DNA of 5,578 nucleotides from Promethearchaeota archaeon. GTDB lineage: Archaea > Asgardarchaeota > Lokiarchaeia > Sigynarchaeales > SOKP01. The stretch covers positions 1 to 5,578 of the forward strand of contig JAEOTJ010000068.1 of NCBI GenBank assembly GCA_016839905.1, written 5' to 3'. Positions within the stretch are counted from its first letter, which is position 1. Each line of letters opens with the position of its first letter. A program made the translations under genes and the position numbers. Under the pieces are notes generated by a model. That model was not told the DNA's origin. It saw nothing but the letters and a program-made list of their open reading frames with translations, and made no database searches. Shown piece by piece: positions 5,380-5,578 of the stretch.

Positions 5380-5392
5380 TTATATATATATA
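5380..5392 (-). promoter_or_regulatory. TATA-like alternating AT tract upstream of the CARF gene
   Basis: An alternating TATATATATA tract lies about 79 bases before the ATA start on the minus strand. Used as a TATA box, it would give a leader of some 50 bases containing the GAGGAG site. The tract is symmetric, so it could serve either strand; a TTTATAAAG at about 5423 is another candidate for rightward transcription. Confidence 0.25.
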
Positions 5393-5472
5393 CTTTCTTT
5401 ATATCATGAATAGGAGATAATATTTATAAAGAAAAGAAAATATTTAGATCTAGAGATAAATAATCAAGCGAC

Positions 5473-5536
5473 AAAAAACGACAAAAACATCTAAAAACAC
5501 TAAAAAAGAAGGAAAAAACTTCCTAAAATACCAAAA
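5473..5536. other. Helically phased A-tracts, predicted intrinsically curved DNA
   Basis: Runs of four to six A begin at 5473, 5483, 5493, 5502, 5513, 5525 and 5533, so most are 9-12 bases apart, close to one helical turn. A-tracts repeated in phase bend DNA in one direction. The stretch holds no gene on either strand. On the minus strand the same runs are T-tracts, which could also act as archaeal transcription terminators for a gene to the right. A short GGAA/TTCC hairpin (5511-5523) lies inside. The tract lies about 165-230 bases upstream of the CARF start. Confidence 0.5.
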
Positions 5537-5549
5537 GTCTATAATTTTA

Positions 5550-5577
5550 GAAAAATATAAAAAATTTTATTTTTTTC
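5550..5577. repeat. Imperfect AT-rich inverted repeat, possible bidirectional terminator
   Basis: Arms 5550-5562 (GAAAAATATAAAA) and 5565-5577 (TTTTATTTTTTTC) pair at 12 of 13 positions around two bases. The plus strand ends in a seven-T run (5570-5576). It could stop transcription entering from either side, but it is made only of A and T apart from the outer G-C pair, so chance is a real possibility. Confidence 0.3.
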
Positions 5578-5578
5578 A

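Noticed and set aside
5445..5452. TAGATCTA palindrome as an operator for the CARF regulator
   Set aside because: It is only eight bases with no second copy nearby; not enough to support a binding site.
5473..5536. CRISPR array or leader beside the CARF gene
   Set aside because: The repeated pieces are only A-runs with short differing spacers (gacaaaaa-like). There is no 24-37 base repeat and no unique spacers.

Overview
The window looks archaeal. It is AT-rich, several genes have TATA-like boxes about 25-40 bases ahead of the start codon (one placed as for a leaderless message), and other genes have strong GGAG-type ribosome sites. The gene content also fits: a FixC/geranylgeranyl-reductase-type flavoprotein paired with a small two-cluster ferredoxin, a CARF-winged-helix regulator of the Csa3 kind, and remnants of NYN-type and PH-type proteins. 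The flavoprotein reminds me of homologues from Asgard (Lokiarchaeia-like) genomes, but this is recollection and the lineage is not proven.

Layout, left to right. At 1-189 (minus) is the N-terminal half of a VOC/glyoxalase-fold protein running off the edge. At 364-549 (plus) is a 61-residue protein with a TTG start. From 1026 down to 604, or 544 (minus), lies a broken NYN-domain (PIN-like nuclease) gene with several in-frame stops. At 1119-1763 (plus) is an intact class I SAM-dependent methyltransferase whose start is set by a GGAGG site. From 2117 down to 1789 (minus) is a second broken gene, a two-helix membrane protein ending just as a bacterial-PH-like domain begins, with a one-base frameshift. 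From 4156 down to 2206 (minus) is a two-gene operon: flavoprotein, 7-base gap, ferredoxin. At 4219-4428 (minus) is a 69-residue orphan ORF, perhaps a truncated gene. At 4522-5307 (minus) is the CARF-winged-helix protein. Its full CARF fold requires a start upstream of the first GTG, and the only well-placed codon there, six bases after a GAGGAG site, is ATA. The right edge (5308-5578) has no gene but carries A-tracts spaced at about one helical turn and an AT-rich inverted repeat.

How the genes work together: only the flavoprotein-ferredoxin pair is clearly a functional unit, passing electrons between a flavin and two [4Fe-4S] clusters. It serves either electron-transfer flavoprotein/quinone chemistry (FixCX) or isoprenoid saturation (geranylgeranyl reductase). 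FixA/FixB are not in view. The CARF regulator has no cas gene or CRISPR array beside it here. The rest is a patchwork of short transcription units and decayed genes, as expected of an accessory, turning-over region.

The points most worth a second look are the ATA codon behind a strong ribosome site in the CARF gene, the two hidden pseudogenes flanking the GC-richer methyltransferase, and the phased A-tract DNA at the right edge.
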